A DNA stretch of 64,000 bases from the NCBI GenBank assembly GCA_018648805.1, contig JABGQM010000003.1, forward strand, positions 1 to 64,000. The letters are read 5' to 3'. Each line of letters begins with the position of its first letter. Within the stretch, counting starts at the first letter, position 1. This document shows positions 1-9,643 of the stretch, piece after piece. The notes under the pieces were generated by a model. The model was not told the origin of the DNA, did not search any database, and was given only the letters and a program-made list of their open reading frames with translations. The stretch is from Verrucomicrobiota bacterium. Its GTDB lineage: Bacteria; Verrucomicrobiota; Kiritimatiellia; UBA8416; JABMPJ01. Position numbers and translations under genes: made by a program.

Positions 1-322
1 AGATCTTTTGTATCCATGCCCAAAACATACGCGCCCGGAGACTGAAAGTCCAGCTATCTTTTGTGTATAAAAGACAGGGCAAGCCCCGTGGAGTTGTGAT
101 GGGTTTGCTTGACGCGGGGGGCGTGTTGCGCTACAACCCGCTTCATTCAGAAGGCAATCCTGTGGCGCCCCGTCACGAGGAACCTCGCATCCCGTTTTAC
201 TGAATTTCTGCTATACTGTTACAGAGGTGGAACGAATTCTGTGGGGGCGTGATGCGGGAACTGGCCTCAAGAGGTCAGGCATCGCGTCGTGCGCAGAAGC
301 GTATCCGGAGGGCCTGGTCTGT
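1..322. other. Leading intergenic region upstream of the first giant glycosidase
   Basis: No convincing gene is visible. The only regulatory signal I can support is an extended -10 motif (TGcTATACT) about 106 bases before the chosen ATG of the glycosidase gene. A weak hairpin (CAAGCCC/GGGTTTG, 14-base loop) near base 80 lacks a T-tract, so I do not call it a terminator. Confidence 0.4.
209..217 (+). promoter_or_regulatory. Extended -10 promoter for the GH13-GH57 gene
   Basis: TG-n-TATACT matches an extended -10 element, with one mismatch to TATAAT. No good -35 is seen at 16-18 bases, which is tolerated for extended -10 promoters. Initiation near base 224 would give a leader of roughly 100 bases before the ATG at 323. 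Confidence 0.4.
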
Positions 323-3300
323 ATGACGATGGTGTCACAATTGAGCGTTGCGCATTCGTGCCCCCGCTCTGCTTCCTGGCTCTCCCTCCTGCTTTTGCTG
401 GTCTCGGTGGTACTCTGTCAGGCTGAGGTCATCCTCCAGTATTTCAACACCAGTTACCGTGAGCTGGCGCACAAGATGCCTGAGCTGGCCGAGGTGGGGT
501 ACGGCGCCTTGTGGTTGCCTCCGCCCACCAAGGGCAGCGGTGGACTATCGGTCGGGTACGATCTGTGGGATCCGTTTGACTTAGGCGGCAAGGATCAACG
601 CAACACGGTAAGGGTACGCTACGGCACCGAAGCCGAGTTGCTTCACCTCATTCGTGTTGCCCACCGCTTCGGGATCCGTGTCTACTTCGACAACATCATG
701 AACCACCGTGCCTTCGATGTGCCCGGATACAACGAGAATACGTCGATCGGTGTCTATCCCGGCATGCTCCCCGAAGACTTCCATCTGCGTGTGACTGAAG
801 AGGGGTTCTACCGCAAGTGGGATAACATCGCGAATTGGAGCGATACCTGGCAGATCCAGAACCGCAACTTCTCCGACCTGATCGATATAGCCCAAGAATC
901 ACCCGACAATGGCAACTTCGGAACCAGCGAAGGTGACCACATCCCAAAGATCTCCTTTGTGCGTCACCCGAACAACCCCGAGTACTACGATCACCACCCC
1001 ACAAACGGGTGGGTAGGGTTCGGGCATCCGAGCATCACGAAACAGGTCATTGCCGACCATCCCGACTACGAGAAGTATAATGAGGACGTCAACGCCTACC
1101 TGATCCGGGCGGTTCGCTGGTTGGTGGATTACACCAAGGTGGATGGCTTGCGTCTGGATGCGGTGAAGCATGTGCCCGACTATTTCTTCGGCCAGCAGTC
1201 AGGCAACGATAAAGATAACAACGGTGACGGCTATCTGGGGCAGGCGCAGCTACAGTTCAACCGAACGCGCAACTTCAACGATCCCAACCATCGCGACACG
1301 GTTTTCGATACGGAGGCCACCTTCGGTCGCAACGATCTTATGATGTTCGGCGAGCACCTCGGTGAGCCGCCCGGATACAGCGGATACATTGATGCGGGGA
1401 TGCGGCTGGTCGACAGCAAGCTGCACAACTACCTGAACAGCAATCTCGGTTCGATCTGGGGGACGCTGGACGGGCTGCAGTATGCGGGCGGTCAAGGTTT
1501 CAGTGCCGGGGAGGGCGTGCCCTATGCGAAGAGTCATGACGACGACTATGCCACGCGGCCCGAACTGCATTTTGCGCTCAACTTGACGCGTCAGGGGTTG
1601 CCCAACGTCTACACCGACGGCAACTACCAGTCTGAAACACTCGGCGAAAGCGGGGGTGCGTTTCCGCGTCACGCCAACATCAATTTCCTGGGGCAGTGGG
1701 GCGACGGTCGCATCCCCAACCTGATCTACGTCCACGAGCATTTCGCCCGCGGCTGGCAGCAGCCGCGCTGGGGAGATTCCGATGTGTGTGCCTACGAGCG
1801 CGTGGATAAGCGCGAGAACGGGGGCATGTCCGATGCCGATGGCACGGTGCTCTTCTTTGCCATGTGCGACAACTTTTCGAACGGGGAGTATCGTGAGTTC
1901 GATACGAGCTTCCGCCCGGGCGACTATCTCTGGCAGTACTCGACGGGTGGCGGCAACTTCTATTACGAGGTGCCGTGGGACGGCAAGATCAAGGTCACCG
2001 TACCGCCGGGCGGCTATTTCGCCTTCTCGTGGCGCAGCCCCGAGGAGTCGGATCTCTGGAGCGGCGGGGAGTGGAATGCACACCAGGTCGAGATTCGCGA
2101 GAACGGCCAACCCGTGGGCTGGGTCTCCTATGAGCGTCAAGATGGGCCTGATGGCGATCCCGGTTTCAATCCGTACGGCGCGCTTGACCCCGTCTCGACC
2201 GACTTCACGTATCGCTGGTGGGTGCCACGCGTTAGCTCGTCATCAGGTCTGGATTTCATCGTACGCTCCGACGGATCGGCCGAGGATATTCTGCTCAAGC
2301 TCGATGGCGGTGTTGATCTCAACGGCATCGCCCACAGCGGTGGCGACAGGCGCGACCACCCTCCTGGTAACGAGGGGTCAACAGCGGTCTTCGACGGCTA
2401 TGAAAAGATGACCTACAACCAGCGTATCCGCGAGAAATTCGCCGCGGTTGATACGGTGCGTAACATCATCGGTACGCTCGGTGCGGAGACCTACGAGTGC
2501 ACGATCGGATCGTCGGGATTCACAATCACCAACGGTGGCGGTGCGAACAGCAGCGTGGATACGGCAACCACCGTTTACCACGCTCCGGGCACAACCAATG
2601 GACTTGGCTTTGCGCATTTTTACCCGCCGCCCGCGTCGGCTTCCGATGCGCCGATCTACCTCTGGACCGAGATGAAGTACCAGTTCGAGGCCAATAACAT
2701 GTTTGTCTACTATACGACGAACGGCACGAGCTATCCGGAGGGATCAGGCGGCTATGCGCTCACCGATGACACGTTCGTAAGTGAGGTGAACTTCGCTACC
2801 AACGGCACTCATGATGGCACGGGGACGCCCGACTGGTGGACAAATGCCCTTCCTGCGATGCCCTCCGGTACGGTGCTGCGCTACAAGGTCGGCAGCTATC
2901 ATGATGATGCGGGCAGCGTGTTTCCGATTAATGCCGACCAGGTTTACTGGAAGAAGAAGATGGTCACGCAGTTCTCGATCACCAACTTCAACGCGGGCAG
3001 TGTTGAGCTGTACCCCCACATGGACTTCGCGCCGGACACGAAACAGACCGGCCTGGACGAGGGGTTCCACGTCCTGCGGGCTCGTGCTTTTCTGAATCGC
3101 TCCGGCAAGGCGTCGATCTACAACACCTACGTGCAGCCGTTCTACTACGACGCCGTAGCGCCGACGGGTACGGTGGTCTATCCCTCGCAGGGGGACACGC
3201 TGGGTGATAACCAGTATAGCGTGGTGGTTCGCACCGACTGGACCGTGACGGACGTCTACTTCAACATAGAGGATGGACATGCTGCCAATGACGATGGCGC

Positions 3301-6300
3301 AACCGGGCGCGACCTCGGCAACGGCACGAACGCGCTGGGCCAGACGAACTGGGTGGCCGTGTCGGAAGTGGACGCATCCCTCGACCTCAATGGCACCTAT
3401 CCTGATCTCCCGCGCGAGTGGCGCTTCACCTACAGCAACGTCCCGACCCACTCGCCGGCTACGATCCGCGTGAAGCTGGCAGAACTTTCCTCATCGACGA
3501 ACACACTCCTCTCTGACGTCGACGGACGCTTCCGCACACTCGAACGCCAGGTGACGGCCAACGGCCCGGACTTCGGTATGTACGTGGCTTATCCGCAAAA
3601 CGATGGCGATACGGTGGGTGCGGGCTATGTCATGAAGACCTGGTTCAGTCCGGCGTTGTGGACGAGTGAACAGGAGGCCCTTGACCGCTTTCTGATCACG
3701 GTCGACGGCGAAGCGTTGGGGCGGAGTGGCTACGGATTGAATTGGGAGGGCGGTCCCAATGGATGGCATCAGCTAACCAACGCGCTGCCCGATCTCTACA
3801 ATGGTGACGACAACTACCTGCACCATATCGTGGTGACGCACACGAACGCTGTGGGTGCTGGTGTCACCCTCGAAGCCGATCGCTACGTCAAGGCGTGGCC
3901 CACAGTGGTGGGGCCATACATCGATATCGTCACGCCGCCGGAGTTTGACTCAGACGGCAAGAAGTTTGAGATCATTCTGTCCGACAACTGTTCCTCTGGC
4001 TCCACAAGCCGCCAGTACACGGTCAAGGTTGAAACCGACCTCGCCGCGCAGCACGTCTGGCTGGAGTTTCCGAACGATCCTGTCACCGTGACCCCGTATG
4101 GCAGCACCACAAACACGCTCACAGGCACGGTGTCAGTATGGAGCGGGTCGAACCGCGTCGAAGGTGTGGGCATGGCGCTGACAGGAACGGTGTCAGCCGT
4201 CTACAGCAACAGCACGATCACCGGCTCCAACACGTTTTTTACGACCGACCTCGAGGTCGGTAACCGCCTGCTCATCGACAGCAACGTGATGACGGTGGCA
4301 GGCATAACAGACGACACCCACCTCAGGGTCACTCATCCGTATCCGGGGTCCAACACCCACGATGTGGCGACCATGATCCTGCCCGCGTTCGATTCGGAGT
4401 TGAGCGTTGGGTCTATCCTGATGATCGGCTCGCAGGTGATGACGGTCAGAGGTATTCTCTCTTCCTCTAACTGCATCGTCACGCCGACGTACCCGAGCGG
4501 GACGGCGGCAGGGCTGACGGCCTACCGGGTTGATGGCAACCCGCAGACGGTGGGCGATAAGCGTAACTGGCTGTTTCTCTGGGAAGCTATGGAGGCCGGG
4601 AACTACTGGTTCGGCGCCCACAGCAATACCAACGAGGCCAGTGATGCAACGATCACCGCCTCGATCTGGCGCCACACCACCGTGATCTTCCGAGAGAGGG
4701 TCGTAACCAACGCCACGCTCGATTGGGATGATGACGGCCTGTACAACGGGGCCGAGACCATCCCCACCAATCTCCCGCCGACCAACGCGGAGACGTGGGA
4801 GAATGGCGATGTCCATATTTGGCGCGTAAACGGGCGCACCGATCCGCTCCGTCCGGACACCGACGGTGATGGCCTGCCGGATGGACTTGAGAGTGGGTGG
4901 CGTATTGCCGACCTGGGTAAGACCGACACGAACGAGGATACCAATTGCGACGGCTTCGCGAATTTCCTCCCGGACTACGACCCGCCTTTCTTCAACACCG
5001 TGCCGGACAACAATGGGTTGCCGGAGTATGTCTTCCGCGCGTCGCGTACGGATCAGATCCACGGAACCATGACCGACCCGAACAATCCGGACTCGGACTA
5101 CGACGGGTTGCCGGATGGGATCGAGGACGCCAACCGGAACGGGTGGGTGGATGGTGACGGGCTGGCCCTGGCCCCGGGAGCCAACTGGTGGGATGTTCGA
5201 ACGCAGGCGTCTGACTGGCCTGATGGTGAATGGGCTTCGGCCTGGACGGAAACAGATCCCAATAACTCGGACACAGACGGAGACGATGCCGGTGATGGGC
5301 ATGGCGAAGACGTCAACTACAACGGCTGGATCGATGGTGATACAGATTCGAATCGCACGTGGTCGGTGGGAGAGTCCTGGACGGAAACCGACCCTTTGAA
5401 TCCCGATACGGACGGGGATGGATTGCCGGACGGATGGGAGCGTCGCTACCAGTTTGACCCTCTTGACAGTGGCGATACGAACCAGGTGCATATGGAAACC
5501 GGAGCGCCGATCACGGCGCTGGAGCACGGCGCCAGCGGGAATCCTGATGGCGACCTGATCGTGGTAGAGGGCGCGACCAATGCCTACGTGAACTACCTTG
5601 AGCTGCAGAACGGGACGCATCCGCGCCAGGCCGATAGCCTGGATCCGCCGCCCGAGGGCTCCATCATTGTGGGGCCCGGCGCTCCGATCGGTGTGATCAA
5701 CGGGGTCACCAACTACCAGGAGTTCATGGACTGGACCTGGGATGACCTGCTGGTTCTTGACGAGTACGAGGGTGGGGGGAACAACAACCAGCTCGGCGAT
5801 GTTTACAAGGGGTGGGATGGCTGGGATGGGTCGCGCGATATCGTGGCGTTCTATGCCCACGATGGGGGCGACAGCGGTATCCCTACCGGCGACGGAACCT
5901 TCTACTTTCGCGTCGACTTTTACGACCTGCGGGCGCAGGCCGAGGAGGGCAATCTGGATCTCTATATCGTGATCGACACGGGCAACACAGACCAGGGCGA
6001 GAAGGCGCTGCCGGATGATGTGGATGCGGAGACGCGTATGGGATGGGAGGTCGTGGTGGCGGTCTACCAGTCAGGGCAGGGCACCGTCTATGTGGATACG
6101 GATCCATCCAACAACAGCACCACGGTCGCTCAGGATCTTGGCTCATTTGGGGTGGTCGGCCGGGGCCAGGACGCGCCGGACGGCTTCATTGACGCCTACT
6201 ACAATGCCGAGCTCGACGCGATGGAGTGCAGCATCAGCCGCAAGGCGCTGATCGATGCCGGATGGTCGGGCAACGGTGCGAGCAACTTCAGCTACCAGGT

Positions 6301-8992
6301 CTACACCACGAAGGACGGCACGAGCAACAGCCCGGTCGGAGAGGGCGATATCGGTGGCCGCAACGACATCCGGGATTCCATTTATGATGACAAGATTGCC
6401 GAGGACTACTCGTTCGACCAAGGGTCGGTAGAAGATGTGTTCTACGCATGGTTCAAGGGCACCGATCGGACCGGCCGCGCCAAGGTGGCCACGCTGATAC
6501 ATGGCAACCAGGCCATCAAGCCCGGCAACCAGATTCAAGACCTGATCAATACGGGCCAGGGCGCGGGCTATCACCGGCCGGTGGCGGTGCACGCGGTGTT
6601 CCATCAGCCGCTCAACCTGCACATCACGCCCACGCTGGCATCGGCAATCCAGTGGGCCTCAGCCGACCCGGTCGCGGGCAAACCGTGGGCCGATGGCCCG
6701 GCCTTGAATGCGAAGATTGCCGAGCTGATCGACACCAATGTGGTTTATCTCCTCGGCAGTACATTCTCCGATCACATGCTGCCTTACTTCACGTATGACT
6801 ATAACCGTGACAACGAAGCGCTGGCGCGTGAGTACCTCGAGCGGATCTACGACACCACGATCGATACCAGCACGGCGGTGTTTTGGCCGCCCGAGCGGTT
6901 GCTGGACTATGACGTCTTCGCCAAGATCCGCGATATGGGATACCGCTTTACGCTGTGCGACCAGGATACGCATCTCTTCAACTGGATCGGCCGCACCGAG
7001 TCGCTGGTCGAGGGCGCCTACCGCATCAACGAATTCCGCAAGGGTGATGCGCCTGGCGGCTGGGCGGGACGTGCCTTCGTGATCAACAACCTGGCGTCGT
7101 CGTACCGGTTCAACACGACCGACAACGGGCTCGATATCGCGCTGCGTTCCCTGCTGAACCGCAAGGCGCGTAGCGGCGTGAACGACCAGGTGGTGACGCT
7201 GCTGAGTCGCTGGTCCGACTTTACCGACAATGACGATGCCGACGCGTACGACCTGAATATCCGTTGGCTGGCCAACCGGCCATGGACGCCGATCGTGGCG
7301 CTCGAACAGATTACGCGCGGTGAAGTGGAGGCCTCCTGGGGCGCCGAGGGTGGTACGTTCGGTGGCGGATGGTGGGCCGAGTGGCGCGACGAGAACGTGG
7401 CCGTCAGCAATAAGCAGAGCTACAACTGGCTCAACCATGCCACGCAGGAGAACTTCGACAACTGGTACGTCGGGCAGGGCGGCGTTGAGGAAGGCTTGCA
7501 GGATAAGACGTTCGATATACGGTCCGGCACCCCGATGCCGAAGCGTTACGGCATGCTCTATCTCACCAACACCGTTGTGAGGGATGCGTGGGATGCGGTG
7601 GGCAGTATCTCGCAGAGCAACCTCTCAGAGCTGGCGCGTGCCACACTGCACGCCTCCGTGTTCCAGACGGCGTTCCATGACGAGACGAACCACGATACAC
7701 GCCGCTATAGCACAGGCCAGTACCTCTATCCGGCAACGAGTCACAATGGTCTCGCCGCCTTCGCACAGAACGCTCAGTCGCAGAGTCGGTTCGCAGCGGT
7801 ATACAAGCATGTCGACGACTGGAGCGCCCTGGCCGCGTCGGTCACGACACCACAGGCTATGGCGCAGGATGTCGACCTCGATGGCGAGGATGAATACCTC
7901 CTCTACAATGATCGCCTATTTGCCTGTTTCGAGGCCGCTGGCGGCCGTCTGGTTGGTGTCTGGATCAGGGATGTGCTGGATGACTCGATCTATCAGGCAG
8001 TGGGTAACTTTGTCGGGTATTCAGGTACGAATGTCGAGTTTGAGGGTGAGTCCAACGTTTACGATGACGGATCGGTGAAGGCCTATAGGACGTCGGGGTT
8101 GAAAGACTGGTGGGATGGCGGGATGAACTATGTGAATCCTCTCTACACCGTTGCCTCGGTTTCGCAGGGGTGGCAGTTCGCGACCGCGGGCAATGAGATT
8201 ACGAAGGTCGTCACATTGGCCGAGCGATCCCGTAAGCTTGAGGTGGCCTACAGTGTTCCCGGCAAGACTCTGTATGTACGCCACGGCCTCTCTCCTGATC
8301 TGGCCGATCTACTCAAGGATGGGCAGGGCATGCTATCGGTTCAGGACAACGGCGGCGTACTGCGGCTTTCCAACACAAACTACGGGACCACGGTTGAAGC
8401 CCTCATCGGGTATGCCGATGCCGGTCACAGTGCGTCGTGGCAGAGCGGGGCCGAGGACGAAGACACGAACAAGGTTGATTTCCTCACCGTGCCGATGCGC
8501 AACCAGGCCCAGACGCACCAGGTGGAGATCTACGGCAGCAACAGTTTCAGCTTCTCGCTCGGCTTCGATGCGCAGCCCTCCGACTGGGACGGCGACGGCC
8601 TGCCCAACGTCTATGAAGATGGACTCTATTTCCTGAGTTCGTCGAATAGCCTGGACGGTGCCCTGGACAAGGATGGCGATGGGGTGATCAATAGCGATGA
8701 GTGGATCGCGAACACGAGCCCTGATGATATCAACGACTACCTGCATCTGACAGATGCCGAGGGGGTGAGCACCGGCTTTGTAGTGCGTTTCCCGGCCAAG
8801 CCGGATCGCGCCTATGGCATCTCGTATGACAACGATCTGGTCGAGACACCGGGTTGGTCGAACGCCACTCCGGATGCCATCATGGTGCCGACGGCGCAGG
8901 TCTATACCTGGACCGATGACGGCACAACCACCACCCCGCATCCGACCAACACGCCGCAGCGTTTCTACGACGTGCGCGTCAGTTTGCCGTAG
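323..8992 (+). CDS. Giant exported GH13-GH57 alpha-glucan hydrolase
   Basis: Predicted 2,889-residue exported alpha-glucan-degrading enzyme. An N-terminal hydrophobic stretch ending in CQA looks like a signal peptide. Residues about 35-560 form a GH13 alpha-amylase domain with all four conserved regions: FDNIMNH, GLRLDAVKH (nucleophile D279), FGEHL (acid/base E344) and KSHDDD (D406). Beta-rich modules follow, then acidic Ca-binding thrombospondin type 3 repeats (about 1468-1713, DTDGDGLPDG type). Next is a CBM9/glucodextranase-C-like module (about 1787-2033), then a GH57-type domain from about 2040 with HQPL (H2094), a DHMLPYF segment (about 2145) and FWPPER (E2191). A last Ca-binding repeat and a terminal module of about 80 residues end the protein. 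I chose the ATG at 323, preceded by GGAGGG, over an in-frame GTG at 227 because it places the signal peptide at the N terminus. GH13 is certain; GH57 rests on three motifs and domain order. Confidence 0.9.
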   Translation: MTMVSQLSVAHSCPRSASWLSLLLLLVSVVLCQAEVILQYFNTSYRELAHKMPELAEVGYGALWLPPPTKGSGGLSVGYDLWDPFDLGGKDQRNTVRVRYGTEAELLHLIRVAHRFGIRVYFDNIMNHRAFDVPGYNENTSIGVYPGMLPEDFHLRVTEEGFYRKWDNIANWSDTWQIQNRNFSDLIDIAQESPDNGNFGTSEGDHIPKISFVRHPNNPEYYDHHPTNGWVGFGHPSITKQVIADHPDYEKYNEDVNAYLIRAVRWLVDYTKVDGLRLDAVKHVPDYFFGQQSGNDKDNNGDGYLGQAQLQFNRTRNFNDPNHRDTVFDTEATFGRNDLMMFGEHLGEPPGYSGYIDAGMRLVDSKLHNYLNSNLGSIWGTLDGLQYAGGQGFSAGEGVPYAKSHDDDYATRPELHFALNLTRQGLPNVYTDGNYQSETLGESGGAFPRHANINFLGQWGDGRIPNLIYVHEHFARGWQQPRWGDSDVCAYERVDKRENGGMSDADGTVLFFAMCDNFSNGEYREFDTSFRPGDYLWQYSTGGGNFYYEVPWDGKIKVTVPPGGYFAFSWRSPEESDLWSGGEWNAHQVEIRENGQPVGWVSYERQDGPDGDPGFNPYGALDPVSTDFTYRWWVPRVSSSSGLDFIVRSDGSAEDILLKLDGGVDLNGIAHSGGDRRDHPPGNEGSTAVFDGYEKMTYNQRIREKFAAVDTVRNIIGTLGAETYECTIGSSGFTITNGGGANSSVDTATTVYHAPGTTNGLGFAHFYPPPASASDAPIYLWTEMKYQFEANNMFVYYTTNGTSYPEGSGGYALTDDTFVSEVNFATNGTHDGTGTPDWWTNALPAMPSGTVLRYKVGSYHDDAGSVFPINADQVYWKKKMVTQFSITNFNAGSVELYPHMDFAPDTKQTGLDEGFHVLRARAFLNRSGKASIYNTYVQPFYYDAVAPTGTVVYPSQGDTLGDNQYSVVVRTDWTVTDVYFNIEDGHAANDDGATGRDLGNGTNALGQTNWVAVSEVDASLDLNGTYPDLPREWRFTYSNVPTHSPATIRVKLAELSSSTNTLLSDVDGRFRTLERQVTANGPDFGMYVAYPQNDGDTVGAGYVMKTWFSPALWTSEQEALDRFLITVDGEALGRSGYGLNWEGGPNGWHQLTNALPDLYNGDDNYLHHIVVTHTNAVGAGVTLEADRYVKAWPTVVGPYIDIVTPPEFDSDGKKFEIILSDNCSSGSTSRQYTVKVETDLAAQHVWLEFPNDPVTVTPYGSTTNTLTGTVSVWSGSNRVEGVGMALTGTVSAVYSNSTITGSNTFFTTDLEVGNRLLIDSNVMTVAGITDDTHLRVTHPYPGSNTHDVATMILPAFDSELSVGSILMIGSQVMTVRGILSSSNCIVTPTYPSGTAAGLTAYRVDGNPQTVGDKRNWLFLWEAMEAGNYWFGAHSNTNEASDATITASIWRHTTVIFRERVVTNATLDWDDDGLYNGAETIPTNLPPTNAETWENGDVHIWRVNGRTDPLRPDTDGDGLPDGLESGWRIADLGKTDTNEDTNCDGFANFLPDYDPPFFNTVPDNNGLPEYVFRASRTDQIHGTMTDPNNPDSDYDGLPDGIEDANRNGWVDGDGLALAPGANWWDVRTQASDWPDGEWASAWTETDPNNSDTDGDDAGDGHGEDVNYNGWIDGDTDSNRTWSVGESWTETDPLNPDTDGDGLPDGWERRYQFDPLDSGDTNQVHMETGAPITALEHGASGNPDGDLIVVEGATNAYVNYLELQNGTHPRQADSLDPPPEGSIIVGPGAPIGVINGVTNYQEFMDWTWDDLLVLDEYEGGGNNNQLGDVYKGWDGWDGSRDIVAFYAHDGGDSGIPTGDGTFYFRVDFYDLRAQAEEGNLDLYIVIDTGNTDQGEKALPDDVDAETRMGWEVVVAVYQSGQGTVYVDTDPSNNSTTVAQDLGSFGVVGRGQDAPDGFIDAYYNAELDAMECSISRKALIDAGWSGNGASNFSYQVYTTKDGTSNSPVGEGDIGGRNDIRDSIYDDKIAEDYSFDQGSVEDVFYAWFKGTDRTGRAKVATLIHGNQAIKPGNQIQDLINTGQGAGYHRPVAVHAVFHQPLNLHITPTLASAIQWASADPVAGKPWADGPALNAKIAELIDTNVVYLLGSTFSDHMLPYFTYDYNRDNEALAREYLERIYDTTIDTSTAVFWPPERLLDYDVFAKIRDMGYRFTLCDQDTHLFNWIGRTESLVEGAYRINEFRKGDAPGGWAGRAFVINNLASSYRFNTTDNGLDIALRSLLNRKARSGVNDQVVTLLSRWSDFTDNDDADAYDLNIRWLANRPWTPIVALEQITRGEVEASWGAEGGTFGGGWWAEWRDENVAVSNKQSYNWLNHATQENFDNWYVGQGGVEEGLQDKTFDIRSGTPMPKRYGMLYLTNTVVRDAWDAVGSISQSNLSELARATLHASVFQTAFHDETNHDTRRYSTGQYLYPATSHNGLAAFAQNAQSQSRFAAVYKHVDDWSALAASVTTPQAMAQDVDLDGEDEYLLYNDRLFACFEAAGGRLVGVWIRDVLDDSIYQAVGNFVGYSGTNVEFEGESNVYDDGSVKAYRTSGLKDWWDGGMNYVNPLYTVASVSQGWQFATAGNEITKVVTLAERSRKLEVAYSVPGKTLYVRHGLSPDLADLLKDGQGMLSVQDNGGVLRLSNTNYGTTVEALIGYADAGHSASWQSGAEDEDTNKVDFLTVPMRNQAQTHQVEIYGSNSFSFSLGFDAQPSDWDGDGLPNVYEDGLYFLSSSNSLDGALDKDGDGVINSDEWIANTSPDDINDYLHLTDAEGVSTGFVVRFPAKPDRAYGISYDNDLVETPGWSNATPDAIMVPTAQVYTWTDDGTTTTPHPTNTPQRFYDVRVSLP

Positions 8993-9053
8993 CCCTGGCG
9001 AGCCCTCCTCCGGAAAGGATGCTCGCTCCAGGGGGCTTTCTGTTGTTTTTTTA
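8991..9053 (+). terminator. Rho-independent terminator after the GH13-GH57 gene
   Basis: AGCCCTGGCGAGC pairs with GCTCGCTCCAGGGGGCT across a loop of about 17 bases, followed by TTTCTGTTG and a run of eight T. The stem starts inside the stop codon. It separates the glycosidase transcript from nrfHA. Confidence 0.75.
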
Positions 9054-9065
9054 ACGGTTTTGCCT

Positions 9066-9093
9066 TTGGCCATCGAGAGTAGCGTGCTAGGCT
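9066..9093 (+). promoter_or_regulatory. Possible sigma-70-type promoter for nrfHA
   Basis: TTGGCC and TAGGCT are separated by 16 bases, about 50 bases before the nrfH start and just after the preceding terminator. Both hexamers keep the most conserved positions (TTG; TA...T), but the match is modest. Confidence 0.35.
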
Positions 9094-9141
9094 CCCATTC
9101 AGTGAGCTACAGGGCATGCGACAGCCCGCTCGGGGGATGGT

Positions 9142-9624
9142 ATGATGGGCAAAAGGATAACCACGTTGGCGGTGCTTTTCGGCATGGCCATTGGGACGGG
9201 TGCCTTTACCTTCAAGTATGCCGAAGGGTTCTCCTATTTCAGCAAGGCACCCAAGGCCTGCGTCAACTGCCACATCATGACCCCCCAGTACGACTCGTGG
9301 CAGAAGTCGAGTCACCACGGGGCGGCGACCTGCGTCGACTGTCACCTGCCGCATGCGTTTGTCCCCAAGTACATCGCCAAGGCGGAGAACGGCTACCATC
9401 ACTCCAAAGGGTTCACCTTGGAGGATTTTCACGAGCCGATCATGATCAAGGATAAGAATCACCGTATTTTGCAGGAGAACTGTGTCGCCTGTCACGAGGA
9501 CATGGTTTATGAGCTATTTCGCCGGGATATGACCCATCCGGATGCGGTTAGCTGCATGCATTGCCATGCCGGCGTGGGGCACGGGTCACTGCCGACCAGC
9601 ATTGGCGGTCCGGACAAAGAGTAA
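9142..9624 (+). CDS. nrfH: Cytochrome c nitrite reductase small subunit NrfH
   Basis: Membrane-anchored tetraheme quinol dehydrogenase of the NapC/NirT family that passes electrons from menaquinol to NrfA. An N-terminal hydrophobic helix (about residues 7-24) acts as an uncleaved anchor. Four CxxCH heme motifs follow in order: CVNCH, CVDCH, CVACH and CMHCH. The length of 160 residues is normal for NrfH. Two ATG codons lie in tandem after a CGGGGGATGG stretch; either 9142 or 9145 may be used. nrfA begins 20 bases downstream, so the pair forms an operon. Confidence 0.93.
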   Translation: MMGKRITTLAVLFGMAIGTGAFTFKYAEGFSYFSKAPKACVNCHIMTPQYDSWQKSSHHGAATCVDCHLPHAFVPKYIAKAENGYHHSKGFTLEDFHEPIMIKDKNHRILQENCVACHEDMVYELFRRDMTHPDAVSCMHCHAGVGHGSLPTSIGGPDKE

Positions 9625-9643
9625 ATAAGCGAGGAGAGTGTGT

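Noticed and set aside
227-322. GTG start for the first giant giving 32 extra residues
   Set aside because: No ribosome site precedes it, the added residues are not conserved-looking and they would bury the signal peptide.
4193-5860. 555-codon antisense frame in the first giant
   Set aside because: Shadow of the Ca-binding repeat region; repetitive Ile/Arg/Val composition and no start context.
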